The notes under the pieces are model-generated. The model saw nothing but the letters and a program-made list of their open reading frames with translations. It was not told the DNA's origin and did not search any database. Positions 1 to 8,652 of a stretch of DNA of 64,000 nucleotides are shown here, piece by piece. The stretch's first letter is position 1; every line of letters starts with the position of its first letter. The translations under genes and the position numbers were made by a program. The stretch comes from Bradyrhizobium sp. 200 (lineage in GTDB: Bacteria > Pseudomonadota > Alphaproteobacteria > Rhizobiales > Xanthobacteraceae): positions 4,880,001 to 4,944,000 of the forward strand of contig NZ_CP064689.1 in assembly GCF_023100945.1 (NCBI RefSeq). Direction: 5' to 3'.

Positions 1-243
1 GTTTGGTCCCGGCGACGCCATAGCTCCAGCGTAATATGGGTTGGGATCGCACTGCGCTGCGCGGCCGGAAGCCGACGCCGCGCATTGGGCCATCGTATAG
101 TAGCTGCAATCATAATAAGCGCCGCCTCTCCAGGGGACGACGTGCATGCAAACGGGAAAAGCCGGGTCATATGTCTGAGCTCGGGCTTGCCCTGCTGCGA
201 GGGCTACACCCGCCGTCAGAATCGCGAAAGCCAAAGTGCGCAT
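1..243 (-). CDS. DUF3551-type small secreted protein (3' end outside window)
   Basis: The reverse strand opens with ATG (positions 241-243) behind a GAGGAAA ribosome site and stays open to the window edge, so 81 codons are visible and the stop lies outside. The first 22 or so residues form a signal peptide ending in A-R-A-Q. The mature part is rich in Tyr, Cys and Gly, with a Y-D-C-S-Y-Y-T then Q-C-A-A-S-A-S-G-R motif. That layout is typical of the DUF3551 proteins that are abundant in Bradyrhizobium: a signal peptide and a short body with paired cysteines. The function of this family is unknown; an exported location is inferred from the signal peptide. Confidence 0.75.
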   Translation of the reverse strand, partial: MRTLAFAILTAGVALAAGQARAQTYDPAFPVCMHVVPWRGGAYYDCSYYTMAQCAASASGRAAQCDPNPYYAGAMASPGPN

Positions 244-593
244 CGGAATTTCCTCGCAGTCGGTACAACAATCGTGCACTTGGACAGTGGGCAATATTGA
301 TCAAAGTATCAATTCACATTCTGAGGCTCACATTCTGAGGCGCGCTTGCTTCAGCCTGCTTGATTGTCAGTAGCACCACCGCAATCGCTGGCGCGCCACC
401 TCCTCAGGTGCGGACTTCCACATTGCCGCCGCTGCCATTGCGGTCGCATGACTCCGTCTTCTCTGCCGCAGAAGCCTCGATGATATCTTTGGCACATCAC
501 CATACACTCCATCTTTTCTCTCCTAGATACTCCATCTTTTCTCTCCTAGATAAAGTGTTGCATCGACCGACCACCATCCCATAGATGACAGTT
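244..593. other. intergenic, no convincing gene
   Basis: This 350-base stretch lies between two minus-strand genes. It contains the promoter region of the DUF3551 gene and a 23-bp tandem duplication (listed separately). Short open frames exist on both strands, but none has both a good ribosome site and family-like sequence. A minus-strand frame starting just after the duplicated AGGAGAG could give a peptide of about 54 residues, which I regard as unproven. Confidence 0.5.
506..551. repeat. 23-bp perfect tandem duplication
   Basis: Positions 506-528 and 529-551 are identical and directly adjacent. Read on the minus strand, each unit carries AGGAGAG followed by AAAAGATGGAG, so a ribosome-binding-site and start-codon cassette is present twice. 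The downstream copy opens a short frame and the upstream copy opens a frame that stops after 12 codons. Confidence 0.85.
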
Positions 594-2351
594 TCAATCG
601 GGGCACTTTCCGGACACGATGGCCTCCGCCGAGTAGCAACCCCACTGACGTTCGTGGCCGGTAAGCGGCCGGCCTGTAGACGACAGCCCCGCACGGGACG
701 GCGTTTGATAACGCCTGACAATAGCTTGCCTTGCTTCCGGAACTTGCCTTGCTTGCGGCCTGTCGCGGCTGGCCACCGGCTTGTTGGCGCGGCGCTTCTC
801 GCATTCATTGTCGTCGTTGAGGAACGTGCCCGCCGCACATGTGATCCTGGTGCAGCGTTCGCCCTCGGCCTTGAAGCCGTGCTCGCAGACCAGCGGGCAC
901 ACCCGTGACGACTTCAGCTTGATCGTATCGAGCGCATCGACGCTGGCGACCTTGGTGTCGAGCCTGGTCCCGGCGTGGCGGTTGAACAGCGTCAGCGACC
1001 GCTGCGAGGCGTTATTCCAGTTGCCATCGGCGTTGCCGGTCAGGCAGCCGACGCGGCGCAGTTCGGCCTGCACCGATTTGGTGACGTCGGCCTGCGGCGG
1101 CCCCGCGGCGAGGGCAGCAACGTTCACGGCGTTGTCAGCGGCAGCGGGCGCCGGAGTGGACGCCTTGTCGGCGGCGGCGCTTTCGGCGGCGACGCGCTTC
1201 TGCTCGGCCGCGGCCGCCTGCTCCTGCGCCACCTGCTTGGCCTTCTCGGCCGCAAGGCGCGCCTGCTCGGCAGCCCTGGCTTCGGCCTCGGCCTTGGCCT
1301 GCTGCGACTTCCGGGCGCCCTCGGCGGCGAGCCGCGCCCGCTCCTGTTCGGCCAACCGCGCTTTTTCGGTCGCCGCGACGCGCGCCTCCTCGGCGGCGAT
1401 CTTGTCGAGCTGCAGCTTGGCAAGGCTGGCGTAGAAACCATCGGGATATTGCCCGAGGAAGGCGTTGAGCGCGCTTCGGTTGCCGATCTGCAGCGCCAGC
1501 TCGTAATCGCGGCGGGCTTCGGCCTGCGCGCTGGGCGCGGGCGTCGCAGCAGCAGCCGGCGCCGGACGGGGCGCCGGCACCAGCGGCACGTCTTCGCCGC
1601 CGAGCGAACCATAGACAAACGGTTCCTGGCGGTTGCCGGTGGTCTTGAGCACCTCATCGCGCACGAAGCCGAAGGCGCGGCGCACGTCGAGACCAGGCTT
1701 GGTCAGATGATGCGACAGCGCCGTCGTGAACGGGCTGTTCTTGCCGTCGTCGCCGTCGGCGGCCGTGGAACCGGCCTTGGCCGAATAGGCGATCAGGACG
1801 TTCGGGCTGGTCGGCTCGACCTTGGCGAGACCCTGCCCGATCGCGCGCGAAGCGATGGTGCGCTTCATGGTCCGGGCGAACGGATTGTCGCGGCAGGCGT
1901 CGAGAATCACCAGCCGCAGCTTTCTGGCCGGCTCGATCGCGATCAGGATGCGGTCGAGCGAGAGGCCTTCGTCATAGATGTCGGTGTCGCGTTCCAGCCG
2001 CGCATCGACCGGAATGAGATAATTGGCGCCGTCGACCTCGATGCCATGGCCGGCATAGTAGACGACGGCGATGTCGGCATCGCGGGCGCGGTCGGCGAAG
2101 TCGCGCAGCGCGCGACGGGTTTCGGCCGCGGCCAGGTCGCGGCGGGAATCGACGACGTCGAAGCCGGCGTCTTTCAGCGTCGCCGCGATCCTGCCGCTGT
2201 CGTTAACCGGATTGGCCAGCGGTGCGACATTCTGGTAGGCGGAATTGCCGAGCACCAGCGCCACGCGCTTCTCGGCAAAGGCCGGCCCGCCCGCCAGCAG
2301 GAACGCAGCGGCGGCAACCGCCCAACGGAACAATTTTTGCGATCCAGACAT
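594..2351 (-). CDS. caspase-like (peptidase C14) secreted protein
   Basis: Start chosen at ATG 2351 because AAAGGAG lies 8 bases upstream; an ATG 6 bases earlier is too close to it. This gives 585 residues. A signal peptide is followed by a caspase p20 fold beginning K-R-V-A-L-V-L-G-N-S-A-Y. The catalytic dyad is visible as His102 in Y-Y-A-G-H-G-I-E and Cys153 in I-L-D-A-C-R-D-N-P-F. After about residue 260 comes a long Ala/Glu/Lys/Arg stretch that should form a coiled coil, then a region resembling a peptidoglycan-binding repeat (about residues 425-465) and a Cys-rich tail. Family knowledge: bacterial orthocaspases cleave after basic residues, and their substrates are mostly unknown. A role at the envelope is inferred from the signal peptide and C-terminal modules. 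Confidence 0.85.
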   Translation of the reverse strand: MSGSQKLFRWAVAAAAFLLAGGPAFAEKRVALVLGNSAYQNVAPLANPVNDSGRIAATLKDAGFDVVDSRRDLAAAETRRALRDFADRARDADIAVVYYAGHGIEVDGANYLIPVDARLERDTDIYDEGLSLDRILIAIEPARKLRLVILDACRDNPFARTMKRTIASRAIGQGLAKVEPTSPNVLIAYSAKAGSTAADGDDGKNSPFTTALSHHLTKPGLDVRRAFGFVRDEVLKTTGNRQEPFVYGSLGGEDVPLVPAPRPAPAAAATPAPSAQAEARRDYELALQIGNRSALNAFLGQYPDGFYASLAKLQLDKIAAEEARVAATEKARLAEQERARLAAEGARKSQQAKAEAEARAAEQARLAAEKAKQVAQEQAAAAEQKRVAAESAAADKASTPAPAAADNAVNVAALAAGPPQADVTKSVQAELRRVGCLTGNADGNWNNASQRSLTLFNRHAGTRLDTKVASVDALDTIKLKSSRVCPLVCEHGFKAEGERCTRITCAAGTFLNDDNECEKRRANKPVASRDRPQARQVPEARQAIVRRYQTPSRAGLSSTGRPLTGHERQWGCYSAEAIVSGKCPD

Positions 2352-2579
2352 CGTCATGACTCCTTTGGAGCCTCGCACTTTTTATCACACCGGCCTGCCT
2401 ACCAGAAGGATCGGGCAGGCCTTGTGAGTTAGGTCACGAACATGCCCGACGCCGCCCTCTCTATCCTTAGTCGCGCTAGCGTCCTGCGGGTTCGGCCATC
2501 GTCAATCACCTTTTCCGCCCGGGCTTCTGTCCGAATATGGGGCCCGGTGGGCGTGTATTCCCGGAGCAGAAGCGGGCGC

Positions 2580-2772
2580 TCACCGCGATGTGACATGCGC
2601 CAAATATTGCGGCAGATCGTCTGGCGACGTGGACAAAGGCGCCATCGCGCACCACGGAATAGAGCAACGAGCCGCATTTCCGGCAATGCGCTTCGCGGTT
2701 CGCCTCATCGCCAAAGATCATCTTGTCGCGCGCGATGCCGGCGAACGGCTCGAACGCCGATCCGGCGGCAGC
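2580..2772 (-). pseudogene. GFA-family (CENP-V/GFA fold) gene remnant
   Basis: Directly after the stop of the upstream Sel1-like gene the frame reads A-F-E-P-F-A-G-I-A-R-D-K and then A-H-C-R-K-C-G-S-L-L-Y, which is the C-terminal zinc-binding part of a GFA-family protein. There is no start codon for the usual N-terminal half. After V-V-R-D-G-A-F-V-H-V the family's next 25 or so residues are absent, and the normal ending D-D-L-P-Q-Y continues in a different frame to a TGA at 2580-2582. Both the N-terminal loss and the out-of-frame internal deletion are seen directly. The product is therefore not functional. Confidence 0.7.
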
Positions 2773-3039
2773 TCAATGCGCTGTCACCCAGGCACGGGCT
2801 TCGCGCTGCGCGGTGGCGATTTCGGCATCCGACATCATCGCGGCGACCTCGCGGCGCATGGAGATCGCATCCGCGCGTCCCTTCAGGGCTGCAAGATTGA
2901 ACCATTTGTGGGCCGCGACGAGATTGACCACGCCGGAACGGCCGCTCGCCCAGTAAAGGCCGCGCTCGAACAGCACGTCCGGGATCGCCGTCGCCTCCAC
3001 CGGAATGGCCGCGTCGAGATCAAACTGCCCCTGAAACAT
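2773..3039 (-). CDS. Sel1-like (TPR-type) repeat protein
   Basis: 88 residues with a GGGGAGC ribosome site 7 bases before ATG 3039. The stretch Y-W-A-S-G-R-S-G-V-V-N-L-V-A-A-H-K-W-F-N-L-A-A matches one Sel1 repeat, the 36-residue alpha/alpha unit with conserved A.KWF..AA. A short helical C-terminus full of Ala, Arg and Glu follows. No signal peptide or membrane segment is visible. Sel1 proteins act as protein-binding scaffolds; the partner here is unknown. The remnant of a GFA gene follows immediately on the same strand, so the two may once have been cotranscribed. Confidence 0.8.
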   Translation of the reverse strand: MFQGQFDLDAAIPVEATAIPDVLFERGLYWASGRSGVVNLVAAHKWFNLAALKGRADAISMRREVAAMMSDAEIATAQREARAWVTAH

Positions 3040-3815
3040 CCGTAGCTCCCCTTTTTATCGTTGCCGCCCTCCCCCGAGCGCGGCCCCCGTCCACTGTTGA
3101 AACGCCTGTTATCTCCAACGCCGTTTTCCGGTCTGTTGCTGGGATGATCATGGACGATCAAATTTGAAGGGCAGTTTAAGGTTCGCGATGAACGGGATGT
3201 AAACGCGCGCCTCGCGCCGTCGAATGCGGAATCGCAGAAATGCCTGCGGCACAGGGAGAAGTTACCAATCGTGAAGTTCGGTTTACCCTGCGGTTTCGCA
3301 GAACGATAACCATTGCGGCAAGCCAGGTGTCGGCATCATCCGTCACCGGGGAGTCCGCAAGACGCCGCGCCATGACGGGTTCCAAGAGATGACGCGCCAA
3401 GAGCAGGACGGGAAGCGAACTGCCGGCACCTGCGGACGATCAATGATGAATGGAGGAAGACTTTAGCGCCGGACGCCTGAGGCGTGGGCTGTCGGAGGGT
3501 TCCGGGGAACGAGAACGTTCCGGGGAACGAGGGCGTCGGCGAACACGTCAGGACCAGATTTCATGCCGGGCTTTGGCCCGATGAAATTGCGGGCGTAAAG
3601 GATACCCGCACCGAACGAAGAAAACCCGTTTCTTCTGCCGGACCGGTTTTGAAAGAGCGAGGCTCTAGAAAGAACGCTCTTCCGAAATACGATCCAGCCG
3701 TTTGACCTGATGTCTCGCCGACACCCTCTTTTCGTCGACCAGAGCCTTCAGACTTTTATCCGGGGCTCTAATGACGTGCCGGCATCAAGCCGCCGGCGAT
3801 CTTGGAGAAGCGAAG
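3040..3815. other. intergenic, no convincing gene
   Basis: Nearly 780 bases between the Sel1-like gene and the lysine-rich peptide gene. It holds the Sel1 gene's promoter region and a pair of 15-base direct repeats, GTTCCGGGGAACGAG at 3498-3512 and 3516-3530. Open frames of 60-75 codons exist on both strands, but they lack recognisable ribosome sites and family-like composition, so I do not call them genes. Confidence 0.5.
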
Positions 3816-3908
3816 TTACTTCTTCTTCTTGGCGACCTTGCGGGTCTTCTTCGCAGTCTTCTTCACTGCGCTCTTCGCCTTCTTTGCCTTCTTAGCTTTC
3901 TTGGCCAT
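3816..3908 (-). CDS. 30-residue lysine-rich, histone-tail-like peptide
   Basis: ATG at 3906-3908 preceded by TTAGGAGGGCAAC, a near-consensus ribosome site; TAA at 3816-3818. The 30 residues contain 16 Lys and 1 Arg, and the rest is mostly Ala, Thr and Val. The pattern is a repeat of K-K-A followed by K-K-T and a final run of four lysines. This resembles the C-terminal tails of histone H1-like (Hc1) proteins and the TopA tail in this window. A role in binding DNA or RNA is inferred from charge alone. The strong ribosome site and intact frame argue that it is translated. Confidence 0.7.
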   Translation of the reverse strand: MAKKAKKAKKAKSAVKKTAKKTRKVAKKKK

Positions 3909-4474
3909 GTTGCCCTCCTAATGTAAGTGAGATGGCTTAATCGCTGCGTGCACTCGGGAATCGAGATGCACTACATCCCGAATACACCAACGCATTCAAA
4001 AAAACAGCGTCCCGCTTAAGGAAGTGTTGACGCGGCAATGTGAGAGCGCGCGAAGCACTTCATCCGACGGCACAACGACAAGCGCACGCGTCGATGCAAA
4101 AAGTGCCGCAACGGCCGACATCGGCATTTGTCAATATCGAAGGAAACGCCTGTGCCGCAGCTATTTCTTGAATTCATGCAAACGACGATCAACATGCGTT
4201 CAATGCCATTGCGACTCATTGCTGCCGTCAAAGTGCCGTGTGCACGGACTCTGAGTCGCGAATTTTGGCAATAAAAAAATTTTCATGGTCACAGCGTTGG
4301 CGTCTCGTCGGCGCTCGCCAAAACCGGTTCTCCAGACGAATCGCGATGACCGATTCGCGTCCGCGCTTTTTGTACGTCATGGTAAATTTCGGATCGCAAC
4401 GAACGATCGATGCACCATCGCGCGCATCTCTCCTCGCGTCATCGACGACGAGAGTCGTCCCGTTACGGGACGCT
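3909..4474. other. intergenic, no gene recognised
   Basis: Between the lysine-rich peptide gene and gatB, both on the minus strand. It holds the upstream region of the peptide gene, including an inverted repeat TCGGGA (3954-3959) and TCCCGA (3976-3981) in its leader, and an A/T-rich run near 4270-4282. I see no tRNA, and no open frame with a believable start. Confidence 0.45.
4456..4472 (-). terminator. hairpin directly after gatB
   Basis: CGTCCCG, loop TTA, CGGGACG: a perfect 7-bp stem that begins 2 bases after the gatB stop codon in the direction of transcription. No T-run follows, so it may be a weak terminator or an RNA 3'-end stabiliser rather than a classic intrinsic terminator. Confidence 0.4.
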
Positions 4475-5959
4475 TCAGATGCCGAGCTTCGCCTTCAGGA
4501 GATCATTCACCGCCTGCGGATTGGCTTTGCCGCCGGACTGCTTCATCACCTGGCCGACGAACCAGCCGGTGAGTTGCGGCTTCGCTTTCGCCTGCGCCAC
4601 CTTGTCCGGATTGGCCGCGATGATGTCGTCAACGACCTTCTCGATCGCGCCCAAATCCGTGACCTGCTTCATGCCGCGCGCTTCGACCAGAGCGCGCGGG
4701 TCGCCACCTTCCGTCCAGACGATCTCGAACAGGTCTTTTGCGATCTTGCCTGATATCGTGCCCTCGCCGATCAGGTCGACGATCGCAGCCAACTGCGCCG
4801 CCGACACCGGCGAGCCCGTGATGTCATGGCCTTCCTTGTTGAGACGCCCGAACAGCTCGTTGATCACCCAGTTCGCTGCGAGCTTGCCGTCGCGCGCCTT
4901 GTCGGCAAGGCCGGCGAGCACGGTTTCGTAGAACTCCGCGCTCTCGCGCTCGGCCACCAGCACGCTGGCGTCGTAGGGCGACAGACCAAGGCTCTCGATG
5001 AAGCGCGCCTTCTTCTGGTCCGGCAGTTCCGGCAGCTTCGACTTCAACTCGTCGACGTAGTCTTGCGTAAACTCGAGCGGCAGCAGATCCGGATCCGGGA
5101 AATAGCGATAGTCATGCGCTTCTTCCTTGGAGCGCATCGAGCGGGTCTCGCCCTTGTTCGGGTCGAACAGCCGCGTTTCCTGGTCGATGGTGCCGCCATC
5201 CTCGATGATCTCGATCTGGCGCCGCGCCTCGTACTCGATCGCCTGGCCGATGAAGTTGATCGAGTTCATGTTCTTGATTTCGCAGCGGGTGCCGAGCGGC
5301 CCGCCAGGCTTGCGCACGGAAACGTTCACATCGGCGCGCAGCGAGCCCTTCTCCATGTCGCCGTCGCAGGTGCCGAGATAGCGCAGGATCGAGCGCAGCT
5401 TGGTCACATAGGCCTTGGCCTGTTCGGCATCGCTGATATCAGGTTTTGATACGATCTCCATCAGCGCCACGCCGGAGCGGTTGAGATCGACAAAGGACAG
5501 CGACGGCGACTGGTCGTGCAGCAACTTGGCGGCGTCCTGCTCCAGATGCAGCCGCTCGATGCCGATGGTGGCGGTCTTGCCGCCGTCGAGTTCGACAACC
5601 ACCTCGCCCTCGCCGACAACAGGCGACTTGTACTGGCTGATCTGGTAGCCCTGCGGTGAATCCGGATAGAAATAGTTCTTGCGGTCGAACACCGAGCGCA
5701 GATTGATCTTTGCGTTTAGCCCGAGGCCGGTCCGGACAGCTTGCCTGACGCATTCCTCGTTGATGACGGGCAGCATGCCCGGCATCGCGGCATCGACCAG
5801 CGAGACATGGCTGTTGGGCTCGCCGCCGAATTCGGTCGAGGCGCCCGAGAACAGCTTTGACTTCGAGGTGACCTGGGCGTGCACCTCCATCCCGATCACG
5901 ACTTCCCAGTCGCCGGTCTGGCCCTTGATCAGTTTTCCCGGTTTGACTGTCGCGTTCAT
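4475..5959 (-). CDS. gatB: Asp-tRNA(Asn)/Glu-tRNA(Gln) amidotransferase subunit B
   Basis: 494 residues, the usual length. The N-terminus has [12 protein letters not shown] and the cradle motif [14 protein letters not shown]. The YqeY-like C-terminal domain ends in [13 protein letters not shown] and N-D-L-L-K-A-K-L. GatB binds the mischarged tRNA and phosphorylates the glutamyl or aspartyl group that GatA-derived ammonia then converts to the amide. ATG 5957-5959 overlaps the stop of the preceding gene in ATGA, so translation is probably coupled; a longer upstream frame lacks support. Confidence 0.97.
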   Translation of the reverse strand: MNATVKPGKLIKGQTGDWEVVIGMEVHAQVTSKSKLFSGASTEFGGEPNSHVSLVDAAMPGMLPVINEECVRQAVRTGLGLNAKINLRSVFDRKNYFYPDSPQGYQISQYKSPVVGEGEVVVELDGGKTATIGIERLHLEQDAAKLLHDQSPSLSFVDLNRSGVALMEIVSKPDISDAEQAKAYVTKLRSILRYLGTCDGDMEKGSLRADVNVSVRKPGGPLGTRCEIKNMNSINFIGQAIEYEARRQIEIIEDGGTIDQETRLFDPNKGETRSMRSKEEAHDYRYFPDPDLLPLEFTQDYVDELKSKLPELPDQKKARFIESLGLSPYDASVLVAERESAEFYETVLAGLADKARDGKLAANWVINELFGRLNKEGHDITGSPVSAAQLAAIVDLIGEGTISGKIAKDLFEIVWTEGGDPRALVEARGMKQVTDLGAIEKVVDDIIAANPDKVAQAKAKPQLTGWFVGQVMKQSGGKANPQAVNDLLKAKLGI

Positions 5960-6249
5960 GCTTTTCCACTCCCGAGCAGCGCGGACACGATCCGCTCCCA
6001 TTCGGCTTCCAGAGAATCCTTGGCCACCGGCTGGCCGGCCTGGCGGTACCAATAGCCGGCATTGCCGAGATCGCCTTCGACCCGGTGCAGATAGGCATGC
6101 ACCCAGGCCGCATCAGCGTCATTCTCGTCCTGCACGATCTTGTGCGCACGATCCCAGTCACCCTTGGCAGCCCACCACAGCGCAGCCAGCGGCGGTTCCA
6201 GACCCGGCGCTGGGGCTGCGTCCGTCAGGCTGGCGCGGAAATCCGCCAT
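5956..6249 (-). CDS. conserved small protein between gatA and gatB
   Basis: 97 residues, rich in Trp and Ala, soluble, predicted mostly helical. The body reads [16 protein letters not shown] and later A-Y-L-H-R-V-E-G-D, then G-Y-W-Y-R-Q-A-G, a pattern like a TPR-type helical hairpin. It starts 1 base after the gatA stop and overlaps gatB by 4 bases (ATGA), so it sits inside the amidotransferase operon. I do not know a function. A link to tRNA amidation is suggested only by position. Confidence 0.85.
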   Translation of the reverse strand: MADFRASLTDAAPAPGLEPPLAALWWAAKGDWDRAHKIVQDENDADAAWVHAYLHRVEGDLGNAGYWYRQAGQPVAKDSLEAEWERIVSALLGSGKA

Positions 6250-6250
6250 G

Positions 6251-7726
6251 TCACCACCAGCGCGGCGGCGTGAACCGGCCGGCCGCCTGCTCCACGACTT
6301 CGCCGAGCGAGAACAGCGTCTCCTCGTCGAACGGACGCCCGATCAGTTGCAGACCGAGCGGCAAACCCTGCGCGTCCTTGCCGGCGGGCACGGCAATGCC
6401 AGGCAGTCCGGCCATGTTCACCGTCACCGTAAAAATGTCGTTGAGATACATCTCGACCGGATCGGCACCACCCTTTTCGCCGACACCGAAGGCTGCCGAT
6501 GGCGTCGCCGGCGTCAGGATCGCGCTGATGCCTTTTGCGAAACAGTCCTCAAAATCCTTCTTGATCAGGGTGCGGACTTTTTGCGCGCGCAAGTAATACG
6601 CGTCGTAGTAGCCGGCGGAGAGCACATAGGTGCCGATCATGACGCGGCGGCGCACTTCATCGCCAAAGCCTTCGGCGCGGGTGTTCTCGTACAATTCGCC
6701 GATCGAGCGGCTCGGCATGCGCAGGCCGTAACGCACGCCGTCGTAGCGCGCCAGGTTGGACGAGGCTTCCGCGGGCGCCACGATGTAATAGGCCGGCAAT
6801 GCGTATTTGGTGTGCGGCAGCGACACCTCGACCAGTTCGGCGCCGGCCGCCTTCAGCCATGCCGCGCCCTCGGTCCAGAGCTTTTCGATTTCCGCCGGCA
6901 TGCCGTCGAGGCGGTACTCCTTCGGGATACCGATCTTCATGCCCTTGACGGATTTTCCGATCGCAGCCTCGTAGTCCGGCACCGCGCGATCGACCGACGT
7001 GGTGTCCTTCGGATCATGGCCTGCCATCGAGCGCATCAGGATCGCGGCATCGCGCGTGGTCCGCGCGATCGGCCCCGCCTGGTCGAGCGAGGACGCGAAC
7101 GCCACGATGCCCCAGCGCGAGCAGCGGCCGTAGGTCGGCTTGACGCCGACGGTCGCGGTGAAGGCTGCCGGCTGGCGGATCGAGCCGCCGGTATCGGTCG
7201 CGGTCGCGCCCATGCAGAGCAACGCCGCCACGGCGGATGCCGATCCGCCGGACGAGCCGCCCGGCACCAGCGTGGTGTTGGAGCCTTCGCGCCGCCACGG
7301 ATTGACCACGGGACCGAAGCACGATGTTTCGTTCGACGACCCCATCGCGAACTCGTCATTGTTGAGCTTGCCGAGCATCACGGCGCCGTCGCGCCAGAGC
7401 TGCGAGGTCACGGTGGATTCGTAAGGCGGCACGAAGTTGCCGAGGATCTTTGAGCACGCGGTGGTGCGCACGTCCTTGGTCGCGAACAGATCCTTGATCC
7501 CCAGCGGAATGCCGGCCAGCGGTCCGCCCTCGCCCTTGGCGATCTTCGCATCGATCGCGCGCGCCATGTCGCGGGCCTTATCCGGCGTCTCCAGGATGAA
7601 GGCATTGAGCGAACGCGCCGCTTCGATGGCGGCAAGATGCGCATCCGTCAGTTCAAGCGAGGTAAAAGACTTGTTCGCGAGGCCTTCGCGGGCCTCGGCG
7701 ATCGTCATCGATGTCAGGTCAGTCAT
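6251..7726 (-). CDS. gatA: Asp-tRNA(Asn)/Glu-tRNA(Gln) amidotransferase subunit A
   Basis: 491 residues, amidase-signature family. The Ser-cis-Ser-Lys triad is visible: Lys78 in P-L-G-I-K-D, cis-Ser158 in P-G-G-S-S-G-G-S, and Ser182 in D-T-G-G-S-I-R-Q-P. GatA hydrolyses glutamine and channels ammonia to GatB. The conserved gate segment [10 protein letters not shown] is present, which separates GatA from generic amidases. The start ATG overlaps the previous stop (ATGA, 7723-7726). It is the third gene of the gatC, small gene, gatA, small gene, gatB operon. Confidence 0.97.
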   Translation of the reverse strand: MTDLTSMTIAEAREGLANKSFTSLELTDAHLAAIEAARSLNAFILETPDKARDMARAIDAKIAKGEGGPLAGIPLGIKDLFATKDVRTTACSKILGNFVPPYESTVTSQLWRDGAVMLGKLNNDEFAMGSSNETSCFGPVVNPWRREGSNTTLVPGGSSGGSASAVAALLCMGATATDTGGSIRQPAAFTATVGVKPTYGRCSRWGIVAFASSLDQAGPIARTTRDAAILMRSMAGHDPKDTTSVDRAVPDYEAAIGKSVKGMKIGIPKEYRLDGMPAEIEKLWTEGAAWLKAAGAELVEVSLPHTKYALPAYYIVAPAEASSNLARYDGVRYGLRMPSRSIGELYENTRAEGFGDEVRRRVMIGTYVLSAGYYDAYYLRAQKVRTLIKKDFEDCFAKGISAILTPATPSAAFGVGEKGGADPVEMYLNDIFTVTVNMAGLPGIAVPAGKDAQGLPLGLQLIGRPFDEETLFSLGEVVEQAAGRFTPPRWW

Positions 7727-7938
7727 TTATTGATCGGGCTGCAGAAGAAAGGAGAAAGCGTCTTGTCGTTGGCAGGATTATTCGATTCCTGGGCGCGGGC
7801 CTTGTCGGCGGCCTCGAGCTGATCGAGGACAGCGTCCATCGCCTTGTCGGGATCGGCGGCCTTGCCCTGCCGCTCCATCGCGTCGAGATAGTTCATGTAG
7901 GCCTGATAGGCCTTTTCATCGTCGCAGAGCAGACACAT
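7723..7938 (-). CDS. conserved small protein between gatC and gatA
   Basis: 71 residues with a C-L-L-C pair at the N-terminus, then an acidic, Ala/Asp-rich helical body ([16 protein letters not shown]) and a polar tail. It follows gatC by 29 bases and overlaps gatA by 4 bases (ATGA), so it is part of the operon and probably translationally coupled to gatA. There is no signal peptide or membrane segment. The CxxC could bind metal, but a single pair is weak evidence. Function unknown to me. Confidence 0.75.
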   Translation of the reverse strand: MCLLCDDEKAYQAYMNYLDAMERQGKAADPDKAMDAVLDQLEAADKARAQESNNPANDKTLSPFFCSPINK

Positions 7939-7967
7939 CGGACTTCCGATCTCATAAGGAATAGAAC

Positions 7968-8255
7968 TTATTCGACCACCTTCGGCACCAGGAAGAAATG
8001 GTTTTGCGTTTCCGGCGCATTCCTGACGATATCGTCGGGAATCTCGCCGTCATTGACCACGTCGGTCCGCTTCTTCATTTCCATCGGGGTCACCGAGGTC
8101 ATCGGTTCGACGCCGTCGACATTCACCTCCGAAAGCTGCTCCACGAAAGCCAGCATGGCGTTCAGCTCGCCCTGCAGATGGGGAACCTCGGCCTCGGAGA
8201 CCGCAATTCGCGCCAGTTGCGCGATGCGGCGAACGGTGGCGGCATCAACAGACAT
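7968..8255 (-). CDS. gatC: Asp-tRNA(Asn)/Glu-tRNA(Gln) amidotransferase subunit C
   Basis: 95 residues. It has the family opening [12 protein letters not shown], the middle [11 protein letters not shown] and the belt segment V-E-P-M-T-S-V. GatC wraps around and stabilises the GatA-GatB interface. It is the first gene of the operon, so the operon promoter should lie in the region 8256-8523. In many relatives ruvX sits directly upstream and divergent; here ruvX is about 7.7 kb away. Confidence 0.95.
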   Translation of the reverse strand: MSVDAATVRRIAQLARIAVSEAEVPHLQGELNAMLAFVEQLSEVNVDGVEPMTSVTPMEMKKRTDVVNDGEIPDDIVRNAPETQNHFFLVPKVVE

Positions 8256-8523
8256 AAATATAGGCCTCGAACGGGGAATTCACACCCGCCGTATAGCAGA
8301 GGCCGCTTTTGCGCCGCAACCACAGGGCTGGCCGCGATGCCCGAATATCGGCTTTTGGGGCCAAAAGAAGCTATGCGCAGGGGCAGACCGCCTCACGAGA
8401 TCTTGTGTCGAACGCACGGATTTCGCGCGCAGAACCCCCTGACGAAACCATTTTTTCTCCCCACGTAGTCGTCCTGAAACAGTCGAGGGATGTAGTTGCG
8501 GCCAGGAAATAGGAGGCCGTGTC

Positions 8524-8634
8524 ATGTCATCCACCGAAAACGGCAGCGCCGGATCGGAAAGCTGGGATCCCGCTCTCTGGTCAATCGGGACCGTACTCGG
8601 CGCCGCGATCGTTTATCTCGCCTGCCTAACCTGA
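8524..8634 (+). CDS. 36-residue single-pass membrane peptide
   Basis: ATG at 8524 behind TAGGAGG (9 bases), TGA at 8632-8634. A polar Ser/Gly/Glu N-terminus is followed by L-W-S-I-G-T-V-L-G-A-A-I-V-Y-L-A-C-L, which would span a membrane once. It is short but has a good ribosome site, and the next small gene starts 18 bases later, so the two probably form a pair. I know no function. Confidence 0.55.
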   Translation: MSSTENGSAGSESWDPALWSIGTVLGAAIVYLACLT

Positions 8635-8652
8635 CAAACGCGAGTATTAGCC

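Noticed and set aside
975..2432. Long open frame on the plus strand opposite the caspase-like gene
   Set aside because: Arg/Gly-rich translation with no family resemblance; it is the antisense shadow expected in high-GC DNA over a clear gene.
3498..3530. Possible LexA-type box from repeated GTTC/GAAC words
   Set aside because: The spacing between GTTC or GAAC half-sites does not fit the alphaproteobacterial N7 arrangement, and no SOS gene is downstream.
3484..3705. Open frame of 73 codons in the 3-kb intergenic region
   Set aside because: No ribosome site and no family-like pattern; the repeated V-P-G-N-E words come from the direct DNA repeat.
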